Positions 40,671-52,687 of a DNA stretch of 64,000 nt are shown here, piece after piece (the first letter of the stretch is position 1; every line of letters starts with the position of its first letter). This stretch comes from Parasponia andersonii. Its lineage: Eukaryota > Streptophyta > Magnoliopsida > Rosales > Cannabaceae. Both the position numbers and the translations under genes were made by a program. The stretch lies in the NCBI GenBank assembly GCA_002914805.1, contig JXTB01000300.1, forward strand, positions 80,775 to 144,774, given 5' to 3'. The notes beneath the pieces are model-generated. The model had not been told where the DNA came from. It ran no database searches and saw nothing but the letters and a program-made list of their open reading frames with translations.

Positions 40671-43260
40671 GGGCCCGTTTGGTATAGAATTTAAAAACAA
40701 TATTTTCAAAAAATTAGATCCTATCCAAAAACAAGAGCTGTACTCAAAATTTTGAAAATCTGCAAATTTGTTTGGTACAAGCATTTTCGAATAGTTTTCA
40801 AATCGAAAATGACGAATTTGTGTTTGGTTGAGAATTTTTAAAAACAGATTCTATTTTTCCTACATTTAATTATTTTAATTAAAAATAAAGATTTAAGTGA
40901 TACAAGATTATTACTCGAAAGAAAAGCAATAATGAAATTATTTACATATGCTCTAACCTATATACACATATACACACATTTTATTCATAAATTTATTAAT
41001 ATCATTATAAAACAAAATAAAATACTATAATGCCTTCATTGATACTATCTTAAATTAAAGGAAAGGAATACAAAATGTCTTAGTATTAAGCTAACCACAA
41101 CAAAGATGATAAAACTAGAATAATATTTCACATCAAGTCACAAACAACTATGAACATTTGTAGTATAAAAAACTACATATCACTCCACCAAACTTTCTAG
41201 CCACATATGCCTCCTCTCATCAGTCACCGTAATAAACATTTGTCTCCATTCAGAAACCAGAAATTTTTCCATTGCCTTCAGAAAACAAGCTCTACCAATA
41301 TCAGGCATGGACTGCAATGTTTGCATACATTCTGAAACAGAATAAGGATCAGATTTTGATGATGCTTCCTCTTCAATTTTTCGACGGCGCTCAGCACGTG
41401 CCAAAGAACTTTCTGCCTTAGCATTCAAACTTTTGGATAAACTATATAACAGGACAACGACAAGTACCACTGGCACTCACAATTAGTAACCCCTGACTCA
41501 ACATCCAAAGATTCATCATACGCACTATCCCACTCAATATGTGCCCCAGTCTTAACAAATTCTGTCTCTAAGTGTCGCTCTTCTTGAGAGTCAGGAGGGC
41601 CATGACTGGAGTAATAGTGTAGTTGTCCTGTTGCAGTTGTATTGTTAAAGATAACTCCAAGTTCCTCAAAATGGTCTAATCCTTTTTTTCGGAATCTCTT
41701 TGCAGCAGAATTTTTCTGAAATAAAAAGTAAAAGATCATTAGAACTGCTATTTAATTTTTAATTATAGGAGACATAAGTCAGTAAAAATGATAAGTGGAT
41801 AATGTGCATACCTTCAAGTAAGCCTCCCAAACCTCCTCAGAGGCAAGCACTGTTTTTGTGGTAGGATCCCACCCCATACCTGCTTGGCTTAACAATTCTG
41901 AAAACTCACGGCGATTTTTCTCAATCGATTATACTTGGATTTCAACTTTGGTACAATATATCTCATGCCACATCTAGAAAAGATGGCATTATCTATTGCA
42001 TTCCATGTTTTCTTATCTAGAGTGGATGTTTGAAGGCCTTTCTTTGCTTCCTCACGCAGCAAGTCAATAAAATAGCTCTCTACCTTAGATGGCCATTGTG
42101 CCACATTGTCATACTCGTCAAGTTTAGGTGCCATAGTAATTGTGTTTGCTAAAATCAAGGAACTAACTATATTATTATGTAGTTATAACTAAAGAATGAA
42201 ACAGTAAAACAAGTCAAGGCAACTCCTCTCTAGTCCATTGGCCACTTAACAAGAGCCAATCGGTCTAACATTGAACTACAAGCAATTCCATGAAAAGTTT
42301 TATCCGAGCAAAAGTTTTATCTAGTGTTTAATACTCATGTAATTATAATTATAAACCCCACCCATCATATAACCATCCCCAATTAAGCACAAAAGCAAAG
42401 CTCAGCTACAGTTCTTGTGGTTTAAGGGGAAGAGAACAACAGAGCAGTAGTTTGTTCTTTTCCTATTCAACCACAAAAAAAAAAAGAGAGTAATGAGTTT
42501 TTCATCTTACACAAAAAGAAGAATAAACTGATCTCTCTCTATCCCTCTATTTTCTTAGCAACCAAACAGGTTAAAAGGAGTTCAAAACACAACCCAATAC
42601 AATAATCCAACTATACATAGAAATATCACTCTACTCAAAATTCCTCATCAGCAAAGTCATTTTTACTTGGATAAGAGTAATAAGACACTCAAAAATTGTC
42701 TACGAGGGAGAACCCTAATCAATTGTCCAAATCAGATGCGAATGAAATTGTTTGAATTTAAACCTTAGAAATTGTTCGAACTTTTTTTTGGGTAAAAGAA
42801 TAAAACTGATGCAGATGCAAGAGAAGAGAAAAGGAGAAGGAAATTTCGAGTCTACCTGCTATAGATTGAGTGGAGCTCGTCAATTACCAGAGCTCGTCGA
42901 TGGCAGGAAAGGAATCTGATAAGTCGAGCTTCAAGCTTCGTCAATGGTAAAGGAGGAATCTCATTGAGTCAGCTTCAAGCTTCATCCATGGCTGGAGCTC
43001 GTCAATGGTTAGAGGAGCTGATTGGGTCAAGCATTGTCAATGGTTGCGCAGAGGAGGAAAGAGCACGGGTCTGAGCTTCGAGTAATATCCCAAAAACGAT
43101 AAAAAAAAAAAATCGTTTTCTCAATTTTAGCCTATTTTTTGAGTTGGGCTCGGAAACAGTTTTGAAACACAAGCCCACCAAACAAGTATTTAATGGACTC
43201 CGTGTTTTCAAAGTTTTTGGGTTTAAAAAAGTGGATCCGAATTTGATACCAAACGGGCCC
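40671..43260 (-). mobile_element. 2.59-kb Harbinger-type element with Myb/SANT ORF only
   Basis: The ends are perfect 15-bp inverted repeats, GGGCCCGTTTGGTAT at 40671 and its complement ending at 43260, followed inward by further partial match. A three-base TAT flanks both sides (40668-40670, 43261-43263). Such ends, short target sites and an internal Myb/SANT-like ORF are typical of PIF/Harbinger elements. No DDE transposase is readable inside, so it would depend on another element. It sits between the TRF-like and DRG genes. Confidence 0.75.
41180..42150 (-). pseudogene. Myb/SANT-like DNA-binding protein of the Harbinger element
   Basis: Reading leftward: KVESYFIDLLREEAKKGLQT, LDKKTWNAIDNAIF and KLKSKYNRLRK (Myb/SANT-like domain, 42130-41920). 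A one-base-type frame change at about 41919 follows, then EFSELLSQAGMGW and LASEEVWEAYLK, an intron at roughly 41716-41816, then SAAKRFRKKGLDHFEELGVIF and DSAYDESLDVESG. A second frame change near 41470 leads into SLSKSLNAKAESSLARAERR and a C-terminal FLKAMEKF part. The order matches L10-interacting-MYB-like proteins encoded by Harbinger elements. Two frame changes make it non-functional unless these are sequence errors. Confidence 0.72.
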
Positions 43261-44332
43261 TATGCTTCTTGATTATGTTTTTCAGCATAATCCAAACTGA
43301 GAATCTCCTTGAACAACTTAACGATAAGAAACTAGTCTGTAATCGTGTTTATTCTTCGATAATATTTTGGAATATAATTAAGTAGCATGGAAACGGTATA
43401 GAATGTTATCTAGAGAAATATGGTGAATTAAATCCTATTGGTAGTATATATGTTTCTAGCCTTCATGCTCTGCCGTATTACTGTTTGATTCTAATTCGAT
43501 TATTGTTGTCTTAGATTAAAAAATGAGAGACAATTTTGTGCATTTCTTAATTACCAGAAAGAAAATACGTAATAATTTAATTTAATTTACGTTCATTTCT
43601 TAACCTCCCTAAAGTACATAATAATTTTATTTTTATCATATATACAAAAATATATTTTTGCTTTGTTAGTCATCGGTGGATCACTCCGAATGGGCCTGAA
43701 CCTGAAATTTAGACTCTGCTTGCCTATATTTCACCATTACCAATGTGAAAAAGAGTTATACACGTATACCGAAAGAAGTGGGTACTGACTACTGATAGTG
43801 ATTGTTACTATGTTATCATTAATATATGTATGGATACGATGAAGTGGATTGGTACAACTGATAAGAACATTCGTTATTTGATATCTCGATTTTCGAGTCA
43901 CATCAGAGATACATATGAAAATTTATTATCCTTAAGAGATTGAGATTGAGTAGTAATGAGTATTTTTATTTAATTTATAATAAGTATATGTCATTTGTTA
44001 AACCTTATGTTTTTTAAAAATGTATATTTACGGGTATTTGTCAAAATGAAAAACAAATCGGTATCTACGTAAATATGCTTTAAAAAGGGCATTTATGTAT
44101 TTCCCATCTATGGATCGGAATCAGGCTGGGCTCCGGTCTCCGCTCCATGACTATGGGCCCAGCCCATAAATTTAGAGTCCAGATACCCACCTTTTTTTTC
44201 TTGCTCGGGAGTCCAGATACTTGCTTAGACGACTCCACATTCTATCTCCACTGAGCCCTAAAACTCCCTGTCTCAGCTTCCAGCTCCAGGGGAGCCATCA
44301 TCGGTTCGGCACGGCAACTCAACCGAGTCTTG
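43261..44332. other. Intergenic and first leader exon of DRG gene
   Basis: Contains a decayed SINE (separate entry). From about 44150 the composition changes and a leader exon, ending GAGTCTTG before GTGAGT at 44333, is likely. A leader intron would run 44333-44482. Confidence 0.45.
43838..44020 (+). mobile_element. Decayed SINE, same family as the copy at 3093
   Basis: The start GATGAAGTGGATTGGTACAA, B-box-like TTTTCGAGTCACA, and the 3' half (ATTATCCTTAA..., GAGTAGTAATGAGTATTTT, ATAATAAGTAT, TTTTTTAAAAA) follow the 3093-3294 element in order with many substitutions. Imperfect flanking repeats ATGTATGGATAC (43826) and ATGTATATTTAC (44020) could be its target duplication. Confidence 0.72.
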
Positions 44333-44515
44333 GTGAGTCACCCACAACTCCAATTTCAGTTTCATCAACTCCATTTTCCGTATCATATTTCCAATCGTTT
44401 GTTTGGTTCCCGAGAAAATTCTAGCGTTTTTTGTACTATACAGACAGAAATTCTAACGATTTATTTATTTATTTATTTTCAGTTCCTTCGATTACAGCAC
44501 TGAGAATAAAGAAAA

Positions 44516-47500
44516 ATGGGTATCATCGAAAAGATCAAAGAANNNNNNNNNNAAGCAACAGGTCTATTTTTAGCTTCTCTCTTATTTTATTTTTTTTAAA
44601 TTGAAGTCGATTTTTTTTTTGTTCTTTACAGTAATCAACTTTATGGATTGAATCAATATATAATTTGTATCTTTGATAATGAAAAAAAATGCAGAGTATC
44701 ATCTTGGTCAGCTTAAGGCAAAGATTGCAAAGCTGAGGACTCAATTACTGGAGCCTCCAAAGGTATGCAACTCCTCCACTGTTATGAATTTTTTATTCAT
44801 GGTGGTTACACCCTGAAATGTCTTATGTATGGAATGTATAAAGCTTTTATGTTGGTGCGTGCTTGTGCCCACTTTTTGCTTATTTCGGTGTATCGTTTAT
44901 GAACTTTGTTAAGTAGCTTTTAAAATTTTTTTTTTTTGAATTCTTGATGATGTATCGTCCAACTCGGCGAGTGAAATTCTAAATTGAAGTGTATGTTGAT
45001 TCGTTATTTGTTATATGAATCTATGACTCAGGGTTCGAGTGGAGGAGGAGAGGGTTTCGAAGTTACAAAATTTGGCCATGGACGTGTTGCACTAATAGGT
45101 TTTCCTAGGTTTGCTATCTGATGACTTGGACCTGTTTGTGTATATCTTGTGTGCTGTAAAATAAGTTTTTCGCCGTTGTTTTTTTTGACCCATGTAGCTT
45201 AATTATTTATTTTCTTTCATACGGCATATATTTACTAGAATTTTTCCACTTTGAATTCATATGGGTGTTTGTGAGAGAATCCAATTTCTTACTATATTTA
45301 ATTTGTTGGTTTGTAGTGTGGGGAAGTCCACACTTTTGACAATGTTGACGGGTACTCAATCAGAAGCTGCATCTTATGAGTTCACAACGCTTACCTGCAT
45401 TCCTGGTATTATACACTACAACGATACAAAAATTCAGCTGCTTGATCTTCCCGGAATCATTGAAGGTGCTTCTGAAGGCAAGGGCCGTGGAAGGCAGGTA
45501 AAGTTGGGCTTTCAGAAAGTTTCATCTTATCTTTATTTTTATTAAGAGTAATACTTATTACTCTTATTAGTGGAAATAAATTTAGACTTAACCTAGGTCA
45601 TTCGTTGGCAATTATTATGCTTAATACTGCAAGTGTCTAGGTAATTTACTAATAATATGTGCCACTGTGTTGCTGTCAGGTTATTGCTGTTGCCAAGTCT
45701 TCTGACATTGTTCTGATGGTTCTTGATGCCTCAAAAGTAAGTATCCATTTTGTATCTATAGTTTTCCCTCCACCAACATCCTCCTCAGCCCAGCCCACCT
45801 AATATAAGAGCAACTGATTTAAGTTATGAAGTCTTGTTGGTTGGGCCGCCTACTTTATCTTTTTTGGTTTCTGCATCATTTGTTTTAGTCCAACAATCTT
45901 GTTATACGATAAATTTTTTTTTTTTTACATTACATCAGAGTGAGGGTCATCGGCAAATATTGACTAAGGAGCTGGAAGCTGTGGGTTTGCGTCTAAACAA
46001 AAGACCACCTCAAGTAAGTTTACATCTTTATGCAACTTCCAAAACATGTTAATTGGATTTCTTTCTGTGTTGTTGGTTCTCTTAGTTTCTACTTTTGATT
46101 TTGTATCAATATTTCTATGGGAATCTTAACTGCGTTTTCAACATTGTTTCTTGGTAGATATACTTCAAAAAGAAAAAAACTGGGGGCATTTCATTCAACA
46201 GCACTCTCCCTTTAACTCATGTGGATGAGAAGCTTTGTTATCAAATCTTACATGAATACAAAATTCACAACGCAGAGGTTTGGCACTCAGAGACCTTATT
46301 GATTGAACCAGCTGATACTTTGTGCTTCAAGTGTATTATACCTCTGTATAGGCACATACTTCTGTTATGCATCTGTGCTATGGGAGTCAAGTACATTTGA
46401 TAATGGATTCTTTGTAGGTGCTATTTCGTGAGGATGCAACAGTGGATGATCTTATTGATGTCATTGAAGGAAACCGTAAATACATGAAATGTGTGTATGT
46501 ATACAACAAGATAGATGTTATTGGTATCGATGATGTGGACAAATTGGCAAGACAACCAAGTTCTGTTGTTATAAGCTGCAATCTGAAGGCAAGTTCAATG
46601 CTTTCATTTTTTACTAGCGAATGATGGAGGACGTTGTTTTTTTAACACTAATATTGAGCTCTGATCTTAAATTTAATTTCTGTGTTGATTAAACAGCTGA
46701 ATTTAGATAGACTGCTCGCAAAGATGTGGGAAGAAATGGGGCTTGTTAGAGTTTATACGAAGCCACAGGGGCAGCAACCTGATTTTTCTGACCCTGTAGT
46801 TCTATCTAATGTATGTTTGATATTATTCAGACTATCTATTTAAAGCTTCAAATTTATTGTGCTCTCTCAATGATTTCTTTCCTCTTGGTTTGTCTTATAG
46901 GACAGGGGTGGCTGCACAGTTGAAGACTTCTGTAACCACATACACAGGAGTTTGGTCAAGGATGTTAAATATGTGTTGGTGTGGGGTATAAGTGCAAGGC
47001 ACTACCCTCAACATTGTGGTCTTGGTCACAATCTTCATGATGAAGATGTGGTTCAGATTGTTAAGAAAAAGGTAAACTTATTTCGGAACTTAGTTGTTCG
47101 GGTGAAAGTAAATATGCACAACAAATGTACGTGGCTGCTATATCAGTCTTATATATTATTATAACCAAACACTTAATATGTTATTTGAATAGTGAGGAAA
47201 AGAACGTAGATCTTTTGACCATTCTTAATTCCATATCTTTGAATAGTGAGGAAAAGAACATAGATCTTTTGACCATTCCTAATGCCATATCTTTTCTTAG
47301 ATTCGGATCTTATACGTTGTAAGTCCTGATATTGTTGGATTTAGTTTTTCTTGTCCTTCTAGCAACCAGATGGGACATTGAATTTTGTGACATTACAAAA
47401 TAAACACAGCTTCTGTTTTGTTGTTGTTATAATGTTACTATTTGATAAAAAGCTGCTGTGTCATTATTGCTTCTCATGATCTTATAACCATTTCAGTTCG

Positions 47501-47700
47501 AGACTTATATCATATCCCTACTACTTTTCTTTACATTTTCTGTGCAACCAGATGAGAAAAGAGAGTTTCAATGATAGTTAAGATTTATGGTTTCCATTGT
47601 CCAGGAAAAGGAAGAGGGTGGAAGGGGTCGGTTCAAGTCACATTCAACAGCTCCAGCTCGAATATCTGACAGAGAGAAGAAGGCTCCCCTGAAAACATGA
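44516..47700 (+). CDS. DRG-family GTPase (developmentally regulated GTP-binding protein)
   Basis: Eleven exons: 44516-44561, 44695-44762, 45032-45108, 45317-45497, 45680-45736, 45939-46013, 46158-46277, 46418-46588, 46697-46810, 46901-47071, 47605-47700. As given they total 1176 nt (391 residues), in frame through ten N in exon 1. Obg/DRG features are clear: the N-terminal helix [21 protein letters not shown]1 GFPSVGKST (split between exons 3 and 4), G2 region TTLTCIPG, G3 [20 protein letters not shown]4 YNKID, and a C-terminal TGS domain ([10 protein letters not shown] to VQIVKKK). DRG proteins are conserved ribosome-associated GTPases stabilised by DFRP partners. Arabidopsis homologues are 399 residues. 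Intron 8 has a GC donor. Confidence 0.95.
44543..44552. other. Assembly gap of ten N in DRG exon 1
   Basis: The sequence reads MGIIEKIKE before the N run and KAT(E) after it. DRG homologues have about eleven more residues at this place, so the true missing length is probably near 34 bases and the ten N are a placeholder. Confidence 0.8.
46589..46696 (+). other. GC-AG intron in the DRG gene
   Basis: Exon 8 must end CTGAAG to continue into CTGAATTTAG of exon 9 (CNLKLNLDRL). The intron then begins GCAAGT, an otherwise perfect donor with C in place of T, and ends TTAAACAG. Confidence 0.85.
47187..47294 (+). repeat. 54-bp tandem duplication in DRG intron 10
   Basis: GAATAGTGAGGAAAAGAAC begins at 47187 and 47241. 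The two 54-bp copies differ at only a few positions. Confidence 0.9.
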
Positions 47701-48257
47701 TTCTGCGAAGAGTTCTTGTTGTGCTCACGAAGGTTCTTTACGCGAAGCAGCGTCAAGATATTCCCAGCTGAATAGTATAGCTCAGATAACAATGGCTATG
47801 CAATTGTATGGCAACATGCTCAATGCAACATCATTCAGAAGGGAAGACTTTGGTAGTAAGCTCTATCGGGCTTCAATCAGCTTGCTCTTCGCCTTCTCTC
47901 TCTCTCTCTCTCTCTCTGGATCTGCTTGTTTGAAAATAGGTAGACCTTTGGGTCCATATGTTGTAATCTTCACTATGGATTCTTGAGACTTCGAGATGTG
48001 TCCACTATTATTTCTGGTTTTGGAAAAGGACAACTATATATTTTATACATTGTTCTCTTCTGGAATTTTAGTTTCGAAAGTTGCAATAAGAATTTTGTCA
48101 AGTTTTCTGGTTTTTTTTATACATTATGAAGAAAATTAAATCCTATCTCGATTAATGACAGTATTTATTTAGTAAGGGGTGCACTAATTGTGTGTGTTTT
48201 TTAGATCCATTTAGATAACTTGCAGTAGTCCAATACCATGGTGCTTGCATACTGCTC
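47701..48257. other. DRG 3' UTR and intergenic segment
   Basis: The first ~300 bp are probably 3' UTR and include a (CT)n run near 47895-47920. No other feature is seen. Confidence 0.5.
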
Positions 48258-48940
48258 AATACTGATATATTCAAGTTTGTGTACAAGCTGAGATAGCTCC
48301 CATCATTGCCCCTTCATTGATTGTCACAGTTTCTTCTCTCATTTTCTCGTATATGTCGATAGCTTCCTTCACATAACCATTCTGATCATAGCAAGCAACC
48401 ATTGCTGCCCAATCCAAGCGTGTCCAACTTTGGCATCTCATCAAAAAACTCTCCGGGCCCCTGTAACATTGCTGCACCTCCCGTACCCTGCCATCATAGC
48501 AACCCATGTCACAGTTTTTTTCCATTTTGTCATTCAACCTCTTTCCATGTTACCACAATTTGCCTAGTCCAAGATATTACATTCTGCTGCCCCATGTTAT
48601 CACAACCGCCTAGCGTCCTCCATCATACGAGTCTTAGTACCAGAAATGATGGCCGTCCAAGCCAATCACATCTTTATCAGCCATTCTATCAAAAACATCT
48701 CTAGCATCCCTAACGAACCCACATTTCGCATACATGTTGAGAAGTGAAGTCTGCATGTTTTTGTTCTCCAAGAAACCTGTTCGTACAATCCTGGCATTGA
48801 TTTGTTTCCCTTCGAGTATCATCGGCGGTATGCAAGCACAGGCATTGACAACCGTAGACAAGGTAAAATTCAGATGGCGGAATACCATCTGGTTGCATAT
48901 TAGCATATTAAACAATGGATTGGTTGAAATGGTCATTGAG
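48258..48940 (-). pseudogene. Pentatricopeptide repeat (PPR) protein fragment
   Basis: Reading leftward, FTLSTVVNACACIPPMILEG, KNMQTSLLNMYAKCGFVRDA and RDVFDRMADKDVIG are clear plant PPR motifs. A damaged stretch with several stops (48640-48540) follows, then the motif WAAMVACYDQNGYVKEAIDI and YEKMREETVTINEGAMMGAI, ending at a TGA near 48261. PPR proteins bind organellar RNA through tandem 35-residue repeats. Only about five repeats remain, there is no start region with targeting sequence, and frame is lost at least twice. Confidence 0.85.
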
Positions 48941-49684
48941 GACGTGGGAACGTCTGAGGGAGGTCCAGATGAACTGGTATTGGCAGGTTGGTATTTTGTC
49001 GGACAGGTTCAAGGCGTAAAGCAGGTTGTCACCAGGGAATTTGCATGAGCCATAAGAGTAACCGAGCTAACAAGAGGAACATGTATAGTTATGGGAGTTA
49101 GTGGAGGTTTTGAGTATGAGATACTATTGCTGATGTGCACGTAATGGCCGATGAAACTTGCTTGGTTGTAGCATGAACGAGCATTAGAAAGTGAAACAAT
49201 GAACTTGGTTAAAACGAACTTCCATCACATTCCTAAGAAAGATTCTAATATCAAATAAGAAAAAACAAATAACGACAAGTCGTTTTCTTGTAAATTTCGT
49301 CGGTGAACCATGACAATGACATTGTTTTCTTTGGTTTAAGTTATCTTCATATGATTTGTCGTTGAAATTTGCCGTCGTATAGGTCAGAAACCCAGTTGTC
49401 GTTGTTGTGTGGCATGTTCATGTCGTCTGTGTACTAAACCGAGTAGCACAACATACATCTTCATTTACAGCGTAAAGTTTTCTATTTATAATTACAAAAA
49501 GCCGTTTGTATAAGAAATGGTTCTGAAACGAAAACGATTGTCGCTTTATTGTCATTTCTAGGTTGTTCTGATGTCGTTTATGCAATAGGGTGTCGTTTAC
49601 TAAGTAAAAATTAGTTTAATAAATGACATGTCATAACAATGCTGCTAATTTTTTTGTACACAAACACCCACACATATTTATATA
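48941..49684. other. Intergenic, GTCGTT-rich island
   Basis: From 49260 to 49620 GTCGTT or AACGAC appears about eight times, as in the 21.0-21.8 kb region. No ORF or terminal repeat was found. The 48941-49250 part may be diverged PPR-derived sequence. Confidence 0.4.
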
Positions 49685-49915
49685 TGGGCACCAATCAAGT
49701 AGTTATTTTTTTTATACCTATATATAAATATCGTTTTAGTTAATTAAAATTTATCGTGCATATTTTTTTATATTAAAAAATAAGATGAAAAAATAACATT
49801 AATAATGCACGTTTTTTACTCATTAGATCACCATTAGACGATGATCAAAGGCTTAAAAAAAACCCCTACATAGGGAAAAAAAAAAAGAAAGAAAACTCTA
49901 CTAAATTGGCAACCT
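49685..49915 (-). mobile_element. Small inverted-repeat element (MITE), copy 2, reversed
   Basis: It starts GGGCACCAATCAAGTAG and ends AAATTGGCAACC, which are the two ends of the 7805-8045 element in the opposite orientation. The core motifs AATAATGCACG and TTAGATCACCATTAGACGATGATC correspond to inverted versions of that element's core. TA-rich sequence lies on both sides. Confidence 0.72.
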
Positions 49916-50185
49916 TTATATATTATACACAAACATAAACACACACACATGTTAATATATATTTTTACATACATATTATATTCTAGTCTACTAATCAGTT
50001 ATTTATTACCCGAAACATCATTAAGAAAACACTCCAAAGGCCACACAAAAAGTAGATGGTACGAAATCCGCATATAAGATTCAAGGCAGAAGTACAATTC
50101 AACGGAACCTTTATGCTGCAGAATGTGTGACAAAATCAATAGATTGATAGTTTTTGTCGTCTTACAGGCAAAATAGTCGTGATTT

Positions 50186-52223
50186 TCATCCTTCAAGTCC
50201 ATTTTGTTCATGTTTGTTGACAAACTTGTATATATCTCTTCGCATTTGCTTGTTTATTGGGAAGCTCCTCCTGCATATTTCCATTACTTCAAAGTTAAAC
50301 AATGTGGACTAACAAGACTTCATTTCAAAGCTAAAGATCAGTAATGAGCACCTTTGTAGGTGTATTTTGGAGTAATCAACCTCGCCAACCACAACTGCCT
50401 CTTGATGCCCTGAAGTTGCAATTATCTCACCCGACTGCCATATACCAATAACAGTTTCTACATGTTTATTTTTTAAAAAAAAAAATTTCATTGTTGTACA
50501 TCTACTATAAGTATAGAAGCAAAAACAGAGAATATGAAAAAAGTAAAATAAAATAAAATAAAAAAGAGGAATGGACACAATTTATAGTACCGGTCCAACA
50601 AGAGTCGAATGACCCCATATCGTATAAGAACCACAAGAATCTCGGGCAGGTGAGCAAGTAGCCACAAACAACTAAAAACCACAAGGTTGAAGACATCAGG
50701 TTTCTAATTTCTTTCTAGGCTGAAGTTGATTTCTAGGCCAGTAAAAGCATTTTTATATGTACCTGGTTATCAACTGCCCTGAAAATTGGAATAGGCCACA
50801 AACAAGTGCCGTTGACGACTGTTGTATGATATGCTTTGAAATACATTTAATCAAGAAAAATATAATTTTGAGTTATAAACACCCCGCGCGATAATATATG
50901 GCGTAGATATGTTTGTTACCTTGCTCTCTGTTCCAGCTCCCACAAGAGTTCACCAGTGCTCATGTTGAATGCTCCAGGATAGCATATTAAATGAACACCT
51001 TACATTTGTAACCAATGACCTCATTACATGAAACTTATACATAAGATACTGAATAAAATTCAACATTTTAATAAAATTAAGAACCTTTTTCCCTATATAG
51101 CATGGCAAATTCAGGAAAGCGTATATCGTGACATATCCCTATTCCAATTCGACCAAGATCTGCATGTAAACAGTTGGACATCAGCTTGGAAACAAGATTA
51201 AGTCTACGAAGTACTATTTGAATCATAAGGAGCCAAAATTATGTACCTGTGTCCACAATGGTAGGTTCATCACCTGCTTTAAAGGTGTCTGACTCCTTAA
51301 ATGAGATCTCTCCTGGAATGTCAATATCAAATAGATGTATCTACAAAGCAACATACACCAATTTTTAAAATTTTTTTATATCAAATGTTACGCATTCTCT
51401 TTCCTCATTTCGAGACTCAAGTTACGGTAAACTAGATGTCCTTACTTTCCTATGCTTAGCCTTCAGCTTCCCATCTGGTCCAAAGATGCAGCAAGTATTA
51501 TACAAGTGTCCATTACTCCATTCAGGCATTGACCCACCAATGATTGTAATCTTATGGAGAAGAGCAACTTCAGATAACATGGAAAAAGTCAACAAAGCGT
51601 CCTCATCGTCGAAGTCCTCCGCGTGTTTAGCAAAGTAATCAGTTGAATAAGGACAATTCCACATTTCCTTTTTTCAGTAAAGAAGCAAACTAAATCAACT
51701 TGAACTACGTTTCAATAACTTTCTAACAAACATTTTGTCATACAACGTTGCTGCAATACTAAGGGAAGTGAACTACTTACCGGTAAAACGACAATCCTGG
51801 CACCTTGCTCTACTGCAATCTCAATCAAACGATGTGCGTTTTCTATGTTCTCTTTCTTGTTAGGAGTAACTATTAATTGGCAAAGTGCTATCTTAAACTG
51901 TTCCACAACATAAGCTAACTTAGTTCATGTACCAACATTCATGTAATTGTGCCAGCATTCAAAGAAGTTGAAATGAATAATTTGGAATAAGAACCACAGG
52001 TTATTATGTATAAGAAGACTAATTTGAGGTTGCAAATTCTTCAGAAAACATGAAATATTGACCATATATTATGGTTTGACAACTCCAAATATGGTTCAAT
52101 TAATAGATATGTTTGATTTGAAATCTCAAAACGTTAAAGTCAAACCTTTGTAATAATGGGTAGTTGTAATGGATCCGAGGTAGCAACCCCAACAGGCTCT
52201 TTGGTGTCCATTACAAATGCCAT
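50186..52223 (-). CDS. Omega-amidase / nitrilase-like (NLP2-type) protein
   Basis: Ten exons on the minus strand, 52223-52146, 51897-51781, 51667-51446, 51340-51247, 51159-51085, 50998-50920, 50778-50763, 50671-50591, 50434-50352 and 50270-50186, sum to 930 nt (309 residues) with no stop. Branch-10 nitrilase motifs are in order: [82 protein letters not shown]. The predicted catalytic triad is Glu66, Lys139 and Cys180. Family members hydrolyse alpha-ketoglutaramate and alpha-ketosuccinamate. Oddities are His after the catalytic Cys (usually Tyr) and DSCGSY where relatives have DAGAGY. I see no long transit peptide, so it may be cytosolic. Confidence 0.88.
50763..50778 (-). other. 16-nt micro-exon of the omega-amidase gene
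   Basis: TTTTCAG precedes and GTACAT follows a 16-nt exon coding for the conserved AVDNQ. Both flanking frames (phase 2 in, phase 0 out) require exactly this length. Confidence 0.85.
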
Positions 52224-52687
52224 CACGAACTGAGGCTGTGTCGGCCGTACGTACAGATCTTCTCAGGGTTTGGTCTGAGTTAATGTCTGACTGTTTTTGT
52301 CAACGATACGTTTCTCAACGACATGTGAATGGCATGTCCACCGTTATAACAGACTGTCGTATGCTTTGGAAACGACATGCTGGAAGCCCACATAGGAGAG
52401 AGCAAAAGCCGAGGTTTACAAGAGTCTAAACCTCTTATTAGGAGTAAGATTAGATATTCTGTAAGGAGTTTTATTTAGCTCCTTAAAGAAAACTGGCTAT
52501 AGAGAGTGACGTAACTAGATAATTCTGCAAGTTCTTAACTTGCATGAATCTCGTATACGAATTATGAATTAACTCAAAACTTACTATGAAAACGAGTGAG
52601 CTTACCATCTCGTCATATTATCAGTAGTTCCTTTTTTCTTAACTCAGTACAAGAACAAGAATGTCAAATTGATTGAACGAGGGTTAA
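52224..52687. other. Upstream region of the omega-amidase gene
   Basis: Probable promoter. It includes a few GTCGTA/AACGACAT motifs near 52310-52380 like those at 21 and 49 kb. No gene is seen. Confidence 0.4.
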
